Assembly (NCBI GenBank): GCA_035048495.1
Contig: CM068553.1
Coordinates: 20,337,190 to 20,401,189 of the forward strand
Direction of reading: 5' to 3'
Length of the DNA: 64,000 nucleotides
From: Euptelea pleiosperma
Taxonomy: Eukaryota > Streptophyta > Magnoliopsida > Ranunculales > Eupteleaceae
The position numbers were made by a program, and so were the translations under genes. Position 1 is the stretch's first letter; each line of letters begins with the position of its first letter. Positions 1 to 12,412 of the stretch are shown in pieces. Under the pieces are notes generated by a model. The model was not told where the DNA came from. It was given only the letters and a program-made list of their open reading frames with translations, and ran no database searches.

Positions 1-2335
1 TTACAGTCCAATTAATAGACTGATGCGTGGAGGGGAAGTGCGAAACGAGGAAGATGGAGCGGTAGAAGAGGCAACAACCAATGGAGTTCTCCAGCCAAAC
101 TATTGTGGGTATTGTTGACGGAGTTGCAGGTGGGCAACTCCGACAACAGTAGTGATCGGTGAGGAGTATTGCAGGCCTTACAGTTTGGCTGGTTTGAGAA
201 AGAAAAGAGATACAAGTGTAAAGGAGGAGAGAGAGGGGACTTACCGGTGGAATGATGATCAAATTGTGGAGGAGCCCGGAAGAGGACAAAGACGAGGTGT
301 TAACTTGTGGTGCTTGCAGTGGGACCTGCAAATCCAGTTGAAAGAATGGAGCGGTGTTCATGTGCAAAGAGGAGGGGCAACTTCGGTTGACCAGCAAGTA
401 GAACGCTGGTAAAAGAGAAGAAGGAATTGAAGCCTGCCAGTCCGGTGATGACAGTGCTCCAGTGGTGGTTGCAGGTTGTTGTCTGGTGTTGATGTGGACG
501 AACCAGCAAGGAGAATGGTGGTGATGGAAGGCGGAGCAAGGAAGGAGGTGCTTGGTGGTGCTGCAACAGGCGGTATTGCAGTCGGAGGAGACAGAACCCA
601 CCGTTCTCTTCTTTTTTTTTTTAGTTTCTTTTTCTGGTTTTTGTAAGAGAGGCAAGGGCGAAGCGGTGGAGGAGAGGAAAAGGAGAGACGGTTTGGGACG
701 TGAATCAGTGAAGAAAAGACACAGTGGTGGAGAGGAGCTCGTGTTGCTGTTGTTGGAAGAAGACGCCGGAGTTGCAGGCTGCAACTCCAGTCAAAGATGG
801 GTGGAGAGTTGCAGCAGGCGGTGGAGAAGTTGTGGGGGATGCTGCGTTGCTGCCTCACGCATTAGAGAGAGGAATAGATGAAGAAGAAATGAGGGAGACA
901 GAGAAGATGGAGGTGGTCCAAGAGGAGCTCGCCGGAGAAGACGAACCAGTCCGGCGAGCTTCAAGATGAAGAAGAAGTAGAGCAAGAAGAGGAGGAGCAA
1001 GGGAAGGAGAAGAAGAAGAAGAAGAAGAAGAAGAAGAAAACGAAGAGGAAGAAGAAGGATAGGAGGAGAGGGGGAGAAGGACGTGCTGGCGGTGGTGTGT
1101 GAAGACGACGACCGGAGTTGCTGTCTGCAACTCCGGCGACGATGCAGAAGAAGAAGAAGACGAAGAAGAAGAAGAGGAGGAGGAAGAGGAGAAGAAGAAG
1201 AAGAAGAAGAAGGAGAAGAAGAAGAAGAAGAAGAAGAAGAAGAAGAAGAAGAAGAAGAAGAAGAAGAAGAAGAAGAAGAAGGAGAAGAAGGAGGAGCGCC
1301 ACCAGTTCGCCGGCCGGATTTGCCAGAAAAGAAAGGAGAAAGATGAAGGAAGAAGGAAAAGGAGAAGAGAGAGAATGGGGGGGGGGGGGAAAAAAAGAGA
1401 AGAAAGGAGGGGGATTAGGGTGCGTTTGGTTGCCAGGGGAGAAAAATGCATTTTTCCCTCGAAACATCAATCAATGAATAGTGCATTTTTCTTTCCTCGG
1501 AGATCGAGCTCTGCTCTCTCTCATCTACAATCAACCATAGGATCAACCGAGTTCTAGAGATTGAGATTTTACAATGGAGATCGGGTGGGTGATAGGATGA
1601 TCGAATGTTCTAAGGCACGATCGGATGGTCGGATGCATAGAATTGATAGATCAGATGGCGATCTATAAAGATCCAACGGCCTGATGGAAGATCCAACGGT
1701 CAGAAAGCTAAAGGAGATGAGATAGAGCCAATGGGCAGGAGTTCTGGGGTTAGGTCAATAGATTCGAGGACCGAGAGATGAAGAGAGAGAGAATAAGGAG
1801 AGATGAGAGAGAAAATATCAGAAAAAGTATTGGCAGAGGGTCTGGAACCCTGGTCTTCACTGTGACCATCCTCACTTGAGCTTTGCCAGTAGAGCAGGCC
1901 ATCATTTGATGTGGCTTTAAATGCTTTGGTCCTTCTCTTGGTTATCAGTTCTCCCACTCTCGTGGTTCCTTGGGCCAGCTCTTCGATCCCCTTGTTCAGC
2001 CCGTAATAGGCTCATATCTTCTAGACATAGCCTGTGGACTCTTTAAGCTTTGATAATGGGCTTTCGTGATCCATGTGGGCCCATAAGTCTCGAGAATCAT
2101 CCAATCAGGGTTTCCTGCGACAGAAGAAGCGCGTAATGAGACTTAATCAGAATGGCTTAATATCTAAACTTCTAAAAATGTGTTTAATGCATGCAAATAT
2201 ACAATTTCGTCCAGAAAAGTGTGTTCTACGCAATGAGATAGACTCTTACGTAGAAAAGTGGATAATTAGAGCAGTTTTACGTAGGAGAGTGCAATAATGC
2301 TAAGTTTTACGTAGGAGAGTGCAATAATGCTAAAA
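1..2335 (-). mobile_element. Athila E1, 3' LTR (left end outside window)
   Basis: Minus-strand long LTR of a Ty3/gypsy Athila-type element. The last kilobase aligns by eye with the second E1 LTR at about 4240-4950 and with LTR M near 53050-53230, including the shared stretch around CGTAATGAGACTTAATCAGA. The LTR continues left of position 1. Its usual terminus (GAGCGAATATCA on the plus strand) is missing: the sequence ends in a 30 bp tandem duplication (2274-2303 and 2304-2333) and then jumps into internal sequence. A GAA-rich microsatellite lies at 1145-1295, and palindromes of the CCGGAGTTGCA family lie at 119-142, 766-790 and 1112-1136. All open frames here are low-complexity shadows. Confidence 0.8.
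1145..1295. repeat. GAA/TTC microsatellite in Athila LTR
   Basis: About 150 bp of almost pure GAA with occasional GGA and CGA triplets, purest at 1213-1280. Read in the sense of the minus-strand element it is a TTC tract. A TTC tract also occurs in plus-strand LTR E2 near 37216-37290, so the feature belongs to the LTR and not to a host locus. It generates long artefactual frames of Glu, Lys, Arg or Leu runs. Such purine/pyrimidine mirror tracts can form triplex DNA; whether this one does cannot be judged from sequence. Confidence 0.9.
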
Positions 2336-4048
2336 CATATGTGAGATCATCCGACAGTAAAGATTTCCAGATCACCTCTAAGTTTTTATGCCTCGACCTC
2401 AATTCTCACTTGTAAACTACTCAGAATGGAATCACTCGAGAATGGTGTTCTTCTTTTCTCTCAATTTATATGTGAGGAGATATTTTTAATATAAAGAGGC
2501 AAAAGATCTCACATATGTTTTATTTGAAGGAAGGACATTTTTAACAGAAGGAGATCTCATGATTGGAATATCACTTCACTCGGGAACGTCAGATCAAACT
2601 CTATAGCTTCTCCTTCTCCAATCTCCACATTTTATGATCGTGTTATCCTAGAATCAAGTAGGACTTTCCTGGGTTGTAATGAGGCTTAGGTCAGGTGTAG
2701 AAAAATAAAGGTATACATGATTTCAAAGATCTTGAGAGGATATTGCCATTTTCTTGCATTTTTCCTGCGGCGTAACACCATTATCTGGTTCTTTTTCCTT
2801 TTTTTCGTATTTTTCTCTTTTTCTTGATATTTCTGAGACTGCTCAATTTCTTTTCAGCTCTTTTTCATACTTTCTTTCCATATTTTGTTTTCAGCTTGAA
2901 CCACTTTCTTTTCCTTTTGATTCTTCTTCTTTACTTTTCTTTTCACGGTACACCCATATCAGTTATTCTTTTGTCCATCTCAAAATAAGGGTCGACAGTC
3001 ATGCTTCGTAGCTGGACTGGATTTTAGGTTGATGGGTTTACAAAGAAAAGGCTTTTATAGAATGACTCAAGGGGTTTCTAGTGAAGTATAATTCAGGTGA
3101 GTAAAAAGGCTGAATGGTTCAGAAAAATGGCCTAAATCATTTTCTAGGGTTTGCACTATCATGTATACTGTCTTGACTGGATATAGAGAAGGTTCTGTCG
3201 TAGTAATCCAATGTTGATGTCGTTTCGAGTTTTATGATCGAAGCAAAGGATAATGAGATCTCTCAACGAATATTACGGGCATGAAGAATAGTGAGTCATC
3301 TTGTGACTCAGAATTATTATATAACCCTCTGACATGAATAAAGGCTCAAAAGCTCACTGGGTTAGGTCTCCACAATTATTCTCATAGGATCTCTAGAATT
3401 TCCAAACTTAGGATGACTCTAATGTTGATAGTGTACAATTGTGCTGAATCTGAGTTTTTCTAAGTTTTCAAAACTGCTGTAGCCACGCTTTACTTGACTC
3501 AAAGCTAACCTTAAACAAAAATTGACATCCTCAATACTGACTTAACAGAGGTTTTCAGCTAATCAAAGTCAGGGTATTTGACACATTTTTGAAATTCTAG
3601 AAAACTTATGGAGAACATCAGAAATCACCCCAAAAACGAAAATTTTTTGTTTTCCCTATTTTTTTTTTTTTTTTTTTTATCAAAATGAAGACATGAGTTT
3701 TGGTAAATACCCACCCCCAACCAAAATACAGCACCGTCCTCGGTGCTCATGACCGGGACATAAAATGATGAAAAATCAGTGATGATGAGGCAAAGGTTCA
3801 GGGAGGATGTTACCAAGTCGGCAGAAACTCGACAGTGTGTGATACCTGATGATCGGAAGAATGAATGTACCTGCATTTCCAAAGATATAACAATAATAAC
3901 AAATGCATGAGACTCACGTACTCTAGGAATACCGGAATTGCCTTTCCGAAAGCGCTAAGTTTTACGTCTTCAGCCAGACATGACGGGGGTATATCAAGTA
4001 CCCCCAACCAGGTTAAAACTCATGGAGACTGAGTGAATCTGCAGTCTT
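2336..4048 (-). mobile_element. Athila E1, internal 3' region without pol
   Basis: Matches the region between pol and the 3' LTR of element M (about 53526-55192) along its length, including the phrase CATCCGACAGTAAAGATTTC and the T-rich run near 3660-3680 (poly-A in element sense). The match stops near 4043, where pol of M would begin at its C-terminal end. Thus gag and pol have been lost from E1. The first ~250 bp next to the 3' LTR, including the polypurine tract, are also missing relative to M. No env-like frame is seen in element sense. Confidence 0.8.
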
Positions 4049-4984
4049 TAGTGGACCCCCCATTTTTTTAAAATTTAATTAAAATTCTTTGGAAATTCAC
4101 GGGGTCCACTAACTGGTCGGACAGCGGGTCGATGATGATGGGCCCGGCTGCTGGCCCACATAGATTGATGATGTCCATCGTCTCACAAGATGATGTGACA
4201 GACAGTCTGATGGCGATCGGATGGATGGTGACTTGATTGGGACCCAGATTGGTAAATCGGCGGATCTAGAGAGATCCAACGGTCCGATTGACGATCCAAC
4301 GGTCCGATGGAAGATCCAACGGTCAGAAAGCTAAGGGAGATGAGATAGAGCCGATGGGCAGGAGTTCTGGGGTTAGGTCAGTAGATTCGAGGATCGAGAG
4401 ATGAAGAGAGAGAGAGAATAAGGAGAGATGAGAGAGAAAGTATAAAAAAAATGGAGAAAAGTATTGGCAGAGGGTCTGGAACCCTGGTCTTCACTGTGAC
4501 CATCCTCACGCTTCTCCAGTAGAGTAGACTATCATTCCTTTCTGACTCATGTGGCTTTAAACGCTTTGGTCCGTCTCTTGGTCATTGGCTCTCCTACTCT
4601 CTTCGTTCTTTGGGCTGGCTTTTTGGTCCTCTTATTCAGCCCATATTTGGCCCATATCTTCTAGTCATAGCATGTGGGCTCTTTAAGCTTTGATAATGAG
4701 CTTTCCTGATAGATGTGGGCTTGCAAGTCTCGAGAATTGTCCCATCGGGGTTTCCTACGATAAAAGAAGCGCGTAATGAGACTTAATCAGAACGGCTTAA
4801 TATCTAGACTTCTAAAAATGTGTTTAATGCATGCAAATATACCATTTCGTCCAGAAAAGTGTGTTCTACGCAATGAGATAGACTTTTACGTAGAAAAGTG
4901 GATAATTAGAGCAGTTTTACATAGGAGAGTGCGATAACGCTAAAAGGATAATTGCTTAAAATAAGCACTTTTGAGCGAATATCA
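4049..4984 (-). mobile_element. Athila E1, 5' LTR remnant
   Basis: Second LTR of E1, truncated: only the ~0.9 kb nearest the element's 5' terminus is present. It ends in TTTTGAGCGAATATCA at 4984, which on the minus strand gives the family start TGATATTCGCTCAAAA. It is nearly the same as 1690-2300 of the first LTR. The left edge begins with an 11 bp inverted repeat (TAGTGGACCCC at 4049, GGGGTCCACTA ending 4111). The tRNA-like block lies at about 4468-4525 on the minus strand. The 3' LTR plus this remnant make E1 an internally deleted element. Confidence 0.8.
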
Positions 4985-7230
4985 ATATACTTCAACCCCG
5001 TTCCCTTATGCACCCCTTATATGAAATGACGTGAGGATCATGGTATGACAACAAGATGGTACTAGGGTTACATGGCATAAGCACACATGTATTTAACATT
5101 TAAATAAGAATATAAAATAAATACATGATCATCAAGAATAATAATATGGGAATGAACTAGGGTTAAACAACATGAATAACATGTAAACAATCACCAAAGA
5201 TCATGATCAACATCGATGAATAATATAAGTGAAAATCGCAAGAGAATCCAACACACCATGGCCAAACCCTATAAGGGATCCATGACACAAGGTCGAACCC
5301 TAAAGAGGGATCCAAGACACATGGCCGAACCCTATGAAAGATTCAAGACACATGGGTGGGATTCCCATGTATACAAGTATAGGTCAAACCATCTAGGGTT
5401 TGATCAAATAACAAGGGCTAAACCCCTTAACAGTTAATAAGTCATGACCGAACCACTAAGGGTCTCAAGGTCATTAATCGTCCAAAATCCATGAAATAGG
5501 TAGTTCACAGAAAATATGTTTCATTGTAAAAATCATAACTAAGTAAATATAAATTAAAAAAATACAAACTCAATGGATTTGCAAACTAGATTCACAGAGG
5601 TTTTTAGAAAAATATTCAGATTCAAAATATGGGTCGAAACCCTTAATGAAGTGGGCAGGACAGAATCTAAAATTTTGAGTTTTACAAAAAAGTCCAGCAC
5701 ATTTGAAAAATCATAACTTAATCAATACAAATCAAAAAAATATAAACTCAAAGGTTCTTGAAACTAGATTGATAGAGGTATCTATGAAAAATAATTAGAA
5801 AAATATTAAAGTTAAAAATATAGATCGAAATCCCAAGTAAAGTGGATTATGCAAAATTTAGAATTCTGGGTTTTACAGAAAAGTCCATCACATTTGAAAA
5901 ATTATAATTAAATAAATAAATATCAGAAAAATACAAACTCAACTAATTTGGAAACTAGATTCATAGAGGTATTTAAGAAAAATAATTATAAAAATATTTA
6001 AATCATAAAAATACAACGAAAATGATAAAGAACATAGTCATCCGTTATATGTATAAAATAGACTATGGCCAAATCCATCAAGGTAGCCCAAAATAAAGAT
6101 CAACCCAATAAGAATAAAGTAAATATTGTTGAAATTAATTTATAATGAGTATCAACTATTACCTAATGAAAGAAAAATAAAATCTTGAAGAAAAATAAGT
6201 GTAGGATGGATCAAACACACTTACCTTAAGGTTTCTTGAACTTTAATGAAAATCAAAAGTTTCTTCAAATTTGAAAGTCGTCGGATCGTCCTCTTCTCTG
6301 GGTATGTTCTTCCATTCAGAGTTCCCGTCAATTCTCCCTTCTTGCTCGAGTGCGATAAGTGCCCGAATGAAGGTTTAATGGAGCTTTCTCTATTCTTCAA
6401 TAGAGTTAGGTTTGTGAAAGTTTCTAAAGCTTTAGGGTTTTCATAAATAAGTTTAGGGAAGGATTAGGGTTTCTATTTTAGTAAAATTCGTAACTATTAA
6501 AGGGATGACTTTTTCAACCCTCAAAAACTTATATTTTACTCCCAACAATCATAACAGATATAATTATCCATTGATTTCAATTAAACTATATTATATAATT
6601 TAAAAGTTTATACAATAAGGTATTGACACATGTCACACACACATAAATCACTTAAAATAGTATAAATACACGAAAATCACAAAAAAGTTTGAAACCTCAA
6701 AAAAGTATGAAAATGAACTCGGAATGACCCGAAAAGTGATTCGCGGGTCCCACACTTTTATTAAATAAATAAAATAAAATAAAATAATATTTAAAAAAAA
6801 TATAAGAATGGTAGGAAAGTTCAAAAATTATGAAAATACTATTTTTGTCAAAATCTCCTAAATCTCCCGCTAGGGTTTTTATGTCTCGAGATATGTTCCA
6901 AATTTCTCAGGTAAGTTGGGAAGGTTAAAATAGGAATATTTTTGGTGTCTCGGGCCCACAAAATAATTTTTTTTATAAAAGTTCTAGAATGTTAGCTGGG
7001 AAAAGAAAAAGTCCCTTACAAGTTATGGTTAATTATTTTTAGCAAGAATTTAACCCTAAAGAGCGAGTTTCAAAAATAGTAGGTTTTTCAAAGTTGTCAG
7101 AATGAAACCAAATTAAATACACATACTCATACATGATATTAAATAATAAAAATAATGATAAGAGTCTGAAAGATGTTTAGGTTTGGTGAATTTACCATAA
7201 TACCCTAGAACGAAAGTTTATAGTATTACA
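4985..7230 (-). mobile_element. Gypsy LTR A (truncated copy of the B/C family)
   Basis: Minus-strand LTR fragment that aligns with 8055-10796 of solo LTR B. It ends at 7230 in ATTACA, the complement of the family start TGTAATAC. The left edge coincides exactly with the end of Athila E1 at 4984. The simplest reading is that E1 inserted into A and the missing ~0.7 kb of A lies left of the window. It contains about three ~185 bp tandem units (about 5520-6010) where B has five. The plus-strand 73-residue frame at 5216-5437 consists of short internal repeats and is antisense to the element. Confidence 0.8.
5520..6010. repeat. ~185 bp tandem units in gypsy LTR A
   Basis: Three imperfect direct repeats, each with an AAAATCATAACTTAATCAAT-like block followed by AAACTCAA, GAAACTAGATT and AGAGGT-TTTA blocks; starts near 5530, 5710 and 5895. 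The same array has about five units in LTR B (8585-9480) and in the 3' LTR of C (34325-35170). Confidence 0.7.
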
Positions 7231-7344
7231 ATTCGCATGAATTAAACGTATTTTTGGAAGTCTACATGCAAAGCCGTCTTGATTAAACCTCGTTACGTGC
7301 TTTTGCCAGAGTCTAGGACCGAAGTTCAAGAACCAAAGAGCTGA
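7231..7344 (+). mobile_element. Athila LTR X, left fragment
   Basis: Plus-strand Athila LTR sequence. GCATGAATTAAACGTATTTT and the following ~90 bp align with 43651-43740 of LTR Z. The beginning of X lies on the far side of gypsy LTR A and is not in the window. X is interrupted on its right by solo LTR B and resumes at 10797. Confidence 0.7.
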
Positions 7345-10300
7345 TGTCACGCCCCGAATCCGGATACCCAGAAACGACCCAAAAATCTGTGGATCGACCC
7401 ATACCCAAACCTAGAGGTGATCCATGAATGTCCCTTAGTGGTCCAATTAGGTCAATTAGACTACTAAGGTTCATTCGAAAGCCCACTAAAAAAAAAAACA
7501 AGTCTAGATGTAGAAAACAAATAATTCTAATAATTCAATCAATCAACTAAATGTAGAGAAAATGAGGTGAGAACATGCTCTCAATCAAAGGCTTACATGT
7601 CCGTGAAAATAAATAAATAATTTTATAAAATAATCAAATACAGTTTTCTAAAGTGTGGGATGGACTCCCAAATCCTCGCCGATCTCCTCGAATGCACCGG
7701 AGTCTTTCGTCTCAAAATCATCTCACGTACCCGGCTCCTCAAAATCTGAAAATGGTATCGGTGTAGCACCGTGAGCCGAGGCCGAGTAATACAACAGTGT
7801 GCATGGTATGATATCATACTATACAAGTTTTTAACCAAGGTATGCATCTCAATCATATAATAATGATGACATGAAAATGAAGGTGAATGCAAGTAAGTAC
7901 GGGATGCAAATGCAACTAGTACCCATAACCACATAGGGTCTCCATCTCCTTCCCACACTGGGAGCGGTCTCATTGACCCATCTGCAGGATATAATAACGT
8001 CTGGGGCCTTTACCGAACCTTGATTAATTGATAAAACCAATATAAACGTATATAATATACTTCAACCCCGTTCCCTTATGCACCCCTTATTTGAAATGAC
8101 GTGATGATCATGGAATGACAACAAGATGGTACTAGGGTTAAATGGCATAAGCACACATGTATTTAACATTTAAATAAGAATATAAAATAAACACATGATC
8201 ATCAAGAATAATAATATGGGAATGAACTAGGGTTAAACATCATGAATAACATGTAAATGATCACCAAAGATCACGATCAACACGGATGAACAATATAAGT
8301 AGAAATCATAAGATAATCCAACACTCCATTGCCAAACTCTACGAGGGATCCATGACACAAGGTCGAACCCTAAAGAGGGATCCAAGACACTTGGCCGAAC
8401 CCTATGAGAGATCCAAGACACATGGGTGGGATCCCCATGCATACAAGTATAGGTCAAACCATCTCGGGTTTAGTCAAACAACAAGGTTAAAACCTTCATA
8501 TAGTCAATAATCATGATCAAACCACTAAGGGTTCCCAAAGCCATTAATAGTCTAAAATCCAAGAAATAGGTAGTTCACAGAAAACATAGTTTCTTGTAAA
8601 AATCATAACTAAATAAATATAAATTAGAAAAATATAACTCAATAGATTTGAAAACTAGATTCACAGAAGTTTTTAGAAATATAAATAAAAAAATATTCAG
8701 ATTCAAAATACAAAACCCTTAATAAAGTGGGCCGGACAGAATCTGAAATTCTGAGTTTAATAGAAAAGTCCCGTACATTTGAAAAATCATAATTTAATCA
8801 ATACAAATCGGAAAAATACAAACTCAAAGGTTTTAGAAACAATATTAATAGAGGTATCTAGGAAAAATAATTAGAAAAATATTTAGATTAAAAATATAGA
8901 TCTAAATCTCAAGTGAAGTGGACCATATAAAATCTAAAATTTTGGGTATTTTGTTAAAGTCATACAACTTAGAAAAATCATAACTTAATCAATACAAATC
9001 AGAAAAATATAAACTCAAAGGTTCTAGAAACTAGATTGATAGAGGTATATAAAAAAAATAATTAAAAAATATTTAGATTAAAAATAGAGATCAAAATTCT
9101 AAGTGAAGTAGACTGTATAAAATCTAAAATTTTGGATTTTTTGGTAAAGTCATACAACTTAGAAAAATCATAACTTAATCAATACATATCAGAAAAATAT
9201 AAACTCAAAGGTTCTAGAAACTAGATTGACAGAGGTATCTATGAAAAATAGTTAGAAAAATATTTAGGTTAAAAATAAAGATCAAAATTCTAAGTGAAGT
9301 GGACCGTGTAAAATCTAAAATTTTGGGTTTTTTGGTAAAGTTCAATAACTTAGAAAAATCATAACTTAATCAATATAAATCAGAAAAATACAAACTAAAC
9401 GGTTTTGGAAAATAGATTCATAGAGGTATTTAAAAACAATAATTATAAAAATATTTAAATTATAAAAATACAACAAAAATGATAAAGAACATAATCATCC
9501 GTTATAGGTACAAAATAGACCATGGCCAAACCCATCATGGTGGCCCAAAATAAAGATCAACCCAATAAGAATAAAGTAAATATTGTTGAAATTAATTTAT
9601 AACGAGCATCAACCATTATCTAATGAAAGAGAAATAAAATCTTGAAGAAAAACAAGTATAGGATGGATCAAGCGCACTTACCTCAAGGTTTCTTGAACTT
9701 TAATAAAAATCAAAAGTTTCTTCAAATTTGAAAGTCGTCGGATTGTCCTTTTCTCGGAGTATGTTCTTCTAATCGGAGTCCCCGTCAATTCTCCCTTCTT
9801 GCTCGAGTGCGATCGGTGCCCGGATGAAGGTTTAATGAAGCTTGCTCTATTCTTCAATGGAGTTGGGTTTGTGAAAGCTTCTAAAGCTTTAGGATTTTCA
9901 TAAATAGGTTTAGGGAAGGATTAGGGTTTCTATTTTGTTGAAATTCGTAACTAGCAAAGGGATGACTTTTTCAATGATCAAAAACTTATATTTTACACTA
10001 CTAATGGGTTAGAAATGGGCCCAAGGCCCATATATATCAATAGGCTTCATTTAATAATCGTATTAAGCCCCAAAGGCCTCTAAATTGGCCATACGGGCCC
10101 ACCCAACAATCATAACACAAATAATTATAAATTAATTCAATTAAACTATATTATATAATTTAAAAGTTCATACAATAAGGTATTGACATATGGCACACAC
10201 ATAAATCACATAAAATAGTCTAAATATACAAAAATCACAAAAAGTTCAAAGCTCCTGGAAAAGTGTTAAGCTGATCTTAGAATGACCCGAAAGTGATTCG

Positions 10301-10796
10301 CAGGTCTCACACTCTATTAAATAAATAAAATATAATTAAATATTATTTTTAAAAAGTATAAGAATGGTAGAAAAGTTTAAAAATTACGAAAATATAATTT
10401 TTGTCAAAATCTCCCAAAATCTTCGACTAGAGTTTTTATGTTTCAGAAAAGCTTCCAAATTTCACAGGTAAGTTGATAAGGATAAAATAGGAATATTTTT
10501 GGAGTTTCGGGCCCACAAAATAATTTTTTTTTAAAAGTTCTAGAATGTTAGCTACGGCAAGAAAAAGTCCTCTGCAATTTATGATTCATTATTTTTAGTA
10601 GGAATTTAGCCCTAAGGAGCGAGTTTCAAAAATAGCAGGTTTTTTCAAAGTTGTCAGAATGAAACCAAATTAAATACACATATTCAACAATGATATTAAA
10701 CCATAAAAACAATAATAAGAGTCTGAAAAAGTTTCAGGTTTTCATTCTTAGGTGAATTTACCGTAATACCCTAGAATGAAAGTTCAGGGTATTACA
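7345..10796 (-). mobile_element. Solo gypsy LTR B, complete, TSD GCTGA
   Basis: A complete 3,452 bp LTR. On the minus strand it runs from TGTAATACCCTGAAC to GGGGCGTGACA (TG...CA). It is flanked by a perfect 5 bp target duplication GCTGA (7340-7344 and 10797-10801), with no internal domain, as expected for LTR-LTR recombination. It is the same family as LTR A and both LTRs of element C. C shows a tRNA-iMet-type primer site directly after this LTR end, so the family is Ty3/gypsy-like. The host sequence is Athila LTR X. The element-sense frame at 7623-7973 (116 codons) is also open in C (31499-31888) but has no recognisable domain. Confidence 0.9.
8585..9480. repeat. ~185 bp tandem units in gypsy LTR B
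   Basis: About five imperfect direct repeats with AAAATCATAACT blocks near 8598, 8785, 8977, 9165 and 9357 (period about 185-192). The middle three units, which share CTAAAATTTTGG, are the most alike and suggest a recent local expansion within this LTR. Confidence 0.75.
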
Positions 10797-11963
10797 GCTG
10801 AGGATAGGAAGATATATGCCAATTGATGGAGAGCCATATAGTCGAAAAAGCTAAAGAGAAGATTGAGAGAGAAGGAGAGCCAAGCACCTCGAGAAGAAAT
10901 TAAGGAGAATAAAGCTCAATTAACTAACACAAGATGAAGACTTGAGCAATTGGTAAAGCTTACAGAAGACCAAGTCAAAGACCAGGGTTCAAGACCCTCT
11001 GTTAGTATTTTCTCTTTAATTTTGTAATATTTTCTCTCCTTTCTCTAGATCCTCATTATCTTTCTACCTTGAAATCTCAACCACCCGATCCTCTCCTTTC
11101 ACAATCTCTCCTTCCGCGATCACTCGATCCTACGGCCTACCTTGGCTGACCTCTACCGTCCGATGATCCATCCGATCATCGCCACCCTAGTCTACCGTCT
11201 GATCGCCAATAGATCATCCATCCTATCATCACCCATTTCAAAATCTGATGGTCATCTTTTTCCTCTTCTAGATCCTATGGTCACGACTTGACCTATGTGA
11301 TCATGACCCCTACAGAGATGGACGGCCCATATTAAAGAATGATTTGTCTTTACGAAAATGGAAATGTTCTTTAAAGAAAAGGTCAAATCAAGTTTTAAAA
11401 AGTTTTTATTTTATTTTCAAAACTTATGAAAGATTTCTTGGACGAGGTGGCATTAAAGGGGATTTCATGGGATTCTTCAAAAAGGGCAAGTTTTGTTTTT
11501 AGAAAATAAGAATATAGGAGTTTTTAAAAACTTGAAACCGTGGGTTTTTCATATAGAAACCACTGATTCCTATTATAAATAGGGAGCACATTTTCTAAAA
11601 GAGGTCCCCCCTCTAATTTCCATCTCTTTCTTATTTTCTCCCCTAGCACAAAAGAAAAAAAAGGGTAAAATAAAAATAAAAATAAAAAAAATCTGCGTCT
11701 CTGCCTTCCCTTCTCAATCGAACGGCTCCATCATCTTCTTCTCAACACAGGTCCAAGAACCATGGTTTGATCTCCTCTTCTCACTCTCTATCTCTTTCTC
11801 TTTCCAATCTCTTCTTTTATTGCTTTCTAGTTAAGTTTTTATTTGCTTTATTTCTTTAAGCATTTTTTCAAGCATTGTAAGTTATAGTTTTTTTTAATAA
11901 ATGATGTTTATTTTGGCCTTTTATTTTCTGTTATTGCATATTTATTTTCTTTTATTAATGTTG
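10797..11963 (+). mobile_element. Athila LTR X, right fragment
   Basis: Continuation of plus-strand Athila LTR X after solo LTR B (first 5 bp are the duplicated target GCTGA). It aligns with LTR Z from about 43850 on. It holds the tRNA-like block (A-box-like 10940-10959, B-box-like 10985-10996), an AT-rich middle and a good TATA box (TATAAATAG, 11574-11582). After that comes a pyrimidine-rich leader. It is cut at 11963 by the start of a copia LTR. Confidence 0.75.
11574..11582 (+). promoter_or_regulatory. TATA box of Athila LTR X
   Basis: TATAAATAG inside the LTR, upstream of a CT-rich stretch (from about 11600). This is the usual place for the U3/R promoter of an LTR retrotransposon. The transcription start is inferred, not seen. 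Confidence 0.6.
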
Positions 11964-12412
11964 TGTAAGGAATATTTTCATATTCAATTTGACAAAGATT
12001 CTGTTTGACATAAAAATATTTTTGTAACCGTTCCTACGAGCACAAGTGTAGTGTGGAGATGTCGTGGTATGCATACTTCGCCAACTACATGAAGACTAAA
12101 AGATAAAGACAGCAAGAATCAGACGGTTGACGACAAGAGTCATTTGAGTAACTATCGATTTATTAGTTAACGACTGTGTACGCTCGATTAGGAAGGTAAA
12201 TGACTTAGTGGCCATAGGAGTTGGTTAAAAAGAACAAAGAACAAAGTATAATGGTCAAACTTAGTCATTGGACTGACCCGAGTCTAAGTCAATTAAATTG
12301 ACTAATGGGATAGTCCAATCGATTGCGCACTTATCCCCAATCGATTGGACATAGCCCAATCGATTGGAGACTCTGTTAAATCGATTGGAAGCTACGAGGC
12401 AGAAACTTATTT
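11964..12412 (+). mobile_element. Copia (Maximus/SIRE-like) 5' LTR remnant
   Basis: Begins TGTAAGGAATATTTTCATAT and is a near match to the LTR at 20255-20700. It includes the CATACTTCGCCAACTACATG phrase and the series of CAATCGATTGG motifs (about 12315-12395). It breaks off at 12412 inside GAGGCAGAAACTTATTT, where a TGTAATACCCC LTR start follows. The rest of this LTR and the copia coding region are not in the window. Confidence 0.8.

Noticed and set aside
855..1557. Long frames on both strands made of Glu, Lys, Arg, Ser, Phe or Leu runs
   Set aside because: They translate the GAA/TTC microsatellite in all frames; no start context, domain or non-repetitive body.
5216..5437. 73-75 codon frame present in gypsy LTRs A, B (8286-8510) and C (21556-21783, minus)
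   Set aside because: Antisense to the LTR and built from ~33 bp tandem units (GGTCGAACCCTAAAGAGG-like); conserved only as LTR sequence.
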